Below are positions 60,431 to 64,000 of a stretch of DNA of 64,000 bases, piece after piece. The DNA is taken from positions 1-64,000 of the forward strand of contig CATKZP010000018.1 in the NCBI GenBank assembly GCA_949841355.1. Reading direction: 5' to 3'. The notes under the pieces were generated by a model. That model was not told the origin of the DNA. It searched no databases and saw nothing but the letters and a program-made list of their open reading frames with translations. Position 1 is the first letter of the stretch. Every line of letters begins with the position of its first letter. Position numbers and translations under genes: made by a program. Origin of the DNA: an uncultured Oscillospiraceae bacterium (GTDB lineage: Bacteria > Bacillota > Clostridia > Oscillospirales > Oscillospiraceae).

Positions 60431-62021
60431 GATGCGCCGGAAGCTGGCGCTGATGCTGGCTCTGTTGGCCCTGCTGGGCTGCCTGACCGCCTGCGGTGCG
60501 GAGCAGGGCTGGCGCGCCAGGGAAATCGCGGTGATCGACGACAATTACCGCACCTGGTATGAGATCTTTGTCTACTCCTTCTGCGACAGCGACGGCGACC
60601 GGGTGGGCGACCTTCAGGGCGTCATCTCCAAGCTGGACTATATCCAGGAGCTGGGCTTCAACGGGATCTGGCTGATGCCGGTGATGCCCGCCTCCTCCTA
60701 CCACAAATACGACGTGAAGGACTATCTGGACATCGACCCGGAATACGGCTCCATGGCCGACTTTGAGCAGCTGGCGGCGGAGTGCGAAAAGCGGGGGATC
60801 AAGCTGATTATCGACCTGGTGCTCAACCACACCTCCTCGGAGCACCCGTGGTTCACCGCCGCCTGCGATTATCTGGAGTCGCTGGGGGAGCAGGAGGAGC
60901 CGTCCGCCCAGGAGTGCCCCTACTACGAATACTATCACTTTGTGAAGGGGGACCCCAAGTCCGATACCTGGTATCAGGTGGGCTCCAGCGACTACTATTA
61001 CGAGGGCGTGTTCTGGAGCGGTATGCCCGACGTGAATTTTGAGAGCCAGGCCCTTCGGAGGGAATTCGAGGCGGTGATGGACTTCTGGCTGGAGAAGGGC
61101 GCGGGCGGCTTCCGGCTGGACGCGGTGAAGGAGTTCTACAGCGGCGCGGTGAACAAAAATGTAGAGGTGCTCTCCTGGATCAACGACTATGTGAAGGCCG
61201 CGAAGCCCGACGCCTACCTGGTGGGCGAGGCGTGGGAGGGGCTGCTCACCTACGCCCAGTACTACGCCAGCGGCATTGACAGCTTTTTTGATTTCGAGTT
61301 CGCCGGTCCCACGGGGGTCGTCTCCAAGACGCTGACCTACAGCGGGGAGGAAAACAGCGCCCAAGCCTACGCCAAGGCGCTGTGCAGGGTGCAGAACGCC
61401 ATCCGGGAGTACCGGGAGGACGCCATTGACGCGCCGTTCTTCGTCAACCACGACATGGCGCGGGCGGCAGGCTATATGTCCTATGACGAGCGGAAGGTCA
61501 AGATGGCGGCGGCCCTGAACATTCTGATGAGCGGCAGCGCCTTTGTGTACTACGGGGAAGAGATCGGCATGACCGGCAGCGGGAAGGACGAGAACAAGCG
61601 CGCGCCCATGTACTGGTCCGCCGACCCCGGCGCCAAGGGCATGACGGCGGGCCCCCTGGACATGGAGCCCCAGGAGAACCGCTTCCCCAGTGCGGAGGAG
61701 CAGAGGAAGGACAAGGACTCCATTTACAGTTTCTACAAGGACACTATTCTGCTGCGCAATCAGAACCCGGAGATTGCCCGGGGGGCCGTGGCCCGGCTGG
61801 AGGAGATCGAAGATCCGGATATCGCGGCGGTCTCCAAGACCTATGAGGGCCAGGTGATCTATCTGCTCTACAACCTCTCGGAGACCGAGGAGAAGCAGGT
61901 GGATCTGGGCGGATACGGCGCGCTGGAGCTGATGGGCTATCTGTCGGCGGACGGCGCGGCGGTGACTGTGGAGGACGGCAAGGTCACTCTGCCCGCCTAC
62001 AGCGTGGCGGTCCTGAAGTGA
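60411..62021 (+). CDS. Alpha-amylase-family (GH13) lipoprotein
   Basis: Lipobox GCLTACGA; WYEIFVYSFCDSDGDRVGDLQGVISKLDYIQELGFNGIWLMPV, DLVLNHTS, FRLDAVKEFY, FVNHDMAR. Confidence 0.93.
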   Translation: MQQLRNKMRRKLALMLALLALLGCLTACGAEQGWRAREIAVIDDNYRTWYEIFVYSFCDSDGDRVGDLQGVISKLDYIQELGFNGIWLMPVMPASSYHKYDVKDYLDIDPEYGSMADFEQLAAECEKRGIKLIIDLVLNHTSSEHPWFTAACDYLESLGEQEEPSAQECPYYEYYHFVKGDPKSDTWYQVGSSDYYYEGVFWSGMPDVNFESQALRREFEAVMDFWLEKGAGGFRLDAVKEFYSGAVNKNVEVLSWINDYVKAAKPDAYLVGEAWEGLLTYAQYYASGIDSFFDFEFAGPTGVVSKTLTYSGEENSAQAYAKALCRVQNAIREYREDAIDAPFFVNHDMARAAGYMSYDERKVKMAAALNILMSGSAFVYYGEEIGMTGSGKDENKRAPMYWSADPGAKGMTAGPLDMEPQENRFPSAEEQRKDKDSIYSFYKDTILLRNQNPEIARGAVARLEEIEDPDIAAVSKTYEGQVIYLLYNLSETEEKQVDLGGYGALELMGYLSADGAAVTVEDGKVTLPAYSVAVLK

Positions 62022-62094
62022 CCGGCATGGTTCGCGTGCAGCAGACGATTCCAAGCAGTTTCAAAAATACGGGAAAAGAAGGGAGCAGATCCAC

Positions 62095-64000
62095 ATGAAA
62101 CGAAGGATAAGCGCATTCCTGGTGGCAATGGCGCTGCTGGCCGCGCAGCTGCTGGCCGGTATGCCCACGGCCATGGCCGCGGAGGCGGGGGGAGAGCTGA
62201 CCCTCAAGGTCCACTACCACCGGGAGGACGCCAACTACGAGAATTGGACCGTCTGGCTCTGGGAGCTGGGCGGCGGCGACGCCATTGACGCGCCCCTTGT
62301 GGAGGAAGATGGGGACATGGTGGCCACCATGACGGTGACGCCGGGCGTCGCCAGCGTGGGCTACATCGTCCGCCAGCCGGACTGGACCAAGGACGTGGAC
62401 ATGGACCAGTTCATCGACCTGTCGGAAATGGTGTCCGGCACGGTACATATCTATGTGGAATCCGGGGTGGAGGGCCATACCAAGGAGTACGGCGACGACG
62501 CGGTGCTGGGCACCAAGCCCCGCTCCGCGGTCTACAACCACGACGGCACCATCACCGTCACCATGACCGGCAAAATCGAGGGAAGCCTGGACGGCGTGTT
62601 CACCGTGGAGGGCAAGGACGGCGGCGTGGCCGTGTCCGGCGCGGCGGAGGGGGCCGAGGAGTTCACCTACCTGGTGACCCTGGCCCAGGAGCTGGACCCG
62701 TTTAAGAGCTACTTCATTACATATGACGGCGCCCAGTACAAGCTCAGCATACCCAGCGTCTACTCCACCGAGGACTTCGAGAAGGAATACACCTATACCG
62801 GGGACGACCTGGGCGCGGTGTGGACCAAGGAGGCCACCACCTTCCGGGTGTGGGCGCCCACCGCGGAATCCGTCACGCTGAACCTGTACGCCTCCGGCAA
62901 GAGCTATCAGGACGACAAGACGGAGGAGATCAAGATGGCCCCGGACGTGAACGGCACCTGGGTGGCCTCCAAGAGCGGCGATCTCAACGGGGTCTACTAC
63001 ACCTACACCGCGGTGATCGACGGCGTGGCGGCGGAGGCCTGCGACCCCTACGCCAGGACCACCGGCGTCAACGGCGTCCGGGCCATGGTCATCGACCTGG
63101 ACGGCACCGACCCGGAGGGCTGGGAGAGCGACGCCAACCCCCACGCGGGAGAGAGCATCAACGACGCCATAATCTATGAGCTGCACGTCCGGGACCTGTC
63201 TGTGGACCCGAACTCCGGCATCCAAAACGCGGGCAAGTTCCTGGGCCTGACCGAGACGGGCACCAAAACCCCCGGCGGGGTTTCCACCGGCCTGGACCAC
63301 ATGAAGGAGCTGGGCATCACCCACCTGCATCTGCTGCCCATCTATGATTTCGGATCCGTGGACGAGACCCACACCACCGCGGCTTTCAACTGGGGCTACG
63401 ACCCGGTGAACTACAACGTGCCGGAGGGCTCCTACTCCACCGACCCCTTCAACGGCGAGGTCCGCGTGAAGGAGCTGAAGCAGACCGTCAAGGCCCTGCA
63501 TGAAAACGGGATCAGCGTGGTGATGGACGTGGTGTATAACCATGTGCAGGACGCGGGGAAGTTCTGCTTCAACCGGCTTGTGCCGGGATATTTCTCCCGC
63601 ATCAATGACGACGGCTCCTATTCCAACGGCTCGGGCTGCGGAAACGACACCGCCTCCGAGCGCTCCATGGTCAGACGGTTTATCGTGGATTCGGTTAGCT
63701 ACTGGGCGGACGAGTACCATATCGACGGCTTCCGCTTCGATCTGGTGGGCCTGCTGGACACCCAGACCGTCAACGAAATTGTGGCCGAGGTCCACAAGGA
63801 CCACCCGGACGTGATCTTCTACGGCGAGGGCTGGACGATGTCCACCAACGTGACCAAGGAGGGCTATACCATGGCCACCCAGCTCAATTCCCAGCAGACG
63901 CCGGGCTTCGCCTACTTCAACGACACCATCCGGGACGGCCTGAAGGGGAGCGTGTTTGATGATACTGACCCCGGCTTCGCCTCGGGAAAGCCGGGCATGG
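62095..64000 (+). CDS. Secreted type I pullulanase with N-terminal CBM41-like domain, truncated by window end
   Basis: Signal MKRRISAFLVAMALLAAQLLAGMPTAMAAE; LTLKVHYHREDANYENWTVWLW; YELHVRDLSVDPNSG, FGSVDE..FNWGYDPVNYNVPEGSYSTDP, DVVYNHV, DGFRFDLVGL. Confidence 0.92.
   Translation, partial: MKRRISAFLVAMALLAAQLLAGMPTAMAAEAGGELTLKVHYHREDANYENWTVWLWELGGGDAIDAPLVEEDGDMVATMTVTPGVASVGYIVRQPDWTKDVDMDQFIDLSEMVSGTVHIYVESGVEGHTKEYGDDAVLGTKPRSAVYNHDGTITVTMTGKIEGSLDGVFTVEGKDGGVAVSGAAEGAEEFTYLVTLAQELDPFKSYFITYDGAQYKLSIPSVYSTEDFEKEYTYTGDDLGAVWTKEATTFRVWAPTAESVTLNLYASGKSYQDDKTEEIKMAPDVNGTWVASKSGDLNGVYYTYTAVIDGVAAEACDPYARTTGVNGVRAMVIDLDGTDPEGWESDANPHAGESINDAIIYELHVRDLSVDPNSGIQNAGKFLGLTETGTKTPGGVSTGLDHMKELGITHLHLLPIYDFGSVDETHTTAAFNWGYDPVNYNVPEGSYSTDPFNGEVRVKELKQTVKALHENGISVVMDVVYNHVQDAGKFCFNRLVPGYFSRINDDGSYSNGSGCGNDTASERSMVRRFIVDSVSYWADEYHIDGFRFDLVGLLDTQTVNEIVAEVHKDHPDVIFYGEGWTMSTNVTKEGYTMATQLNSQQTPGFAYFNDTIRDGLKGSVFDDTDPGFASGKPGM

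Overview
This 64 kb window is a GC-rich bacterial chromosome segment. Gene content and order (SLH-GH25, DUF4317, DUF6465, DnaD/DnaC pair, RNase Y, MnmE) suggest a Clostridia/Oscillospiraceae-like Firmicute; that placement is inference. No rRNA, tRNA, CRISPR array, prophage or transposase gene was recognised. The left and centre hold housekeeping genes: a DEAD-box helicase (cut by the window start), shikimate kinase, secA, a single-polypeptide FGAM synthase, mutL, dtd, mnmE, rny, an amino-acid ABC transporter and a uracil permease. The right third (about 43.9-64 kb) is an alpha-glucan (starch/glycogen/maltodextrin) utilisation locus: LacI regulator, SBP plus two permeases with no ATPase, and at least seven glycoside hydrolases/transferases; the last pullulanase runs off the window. 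The observations most worth checking are regulatory or structural: (1) a pyrBI-like leader peptide and terminator upstream of the uracil permease; (2) two copies of a ~130 nt intergenic structured element after purL and rny, whose stems differ in sequence but keep pairing; (3) a uORF with mutually exclusive hairpins that sequester the RBS of a double-GNAT gene; (4) three 15-bp palindromes at exact 21-bp spacing overlapping a promoter; (5) a near-perfect parS site inside apbE; (6) an HTH-desulfoferrodoxin fusion regulator. All were read by eye, with no database search or folding software.
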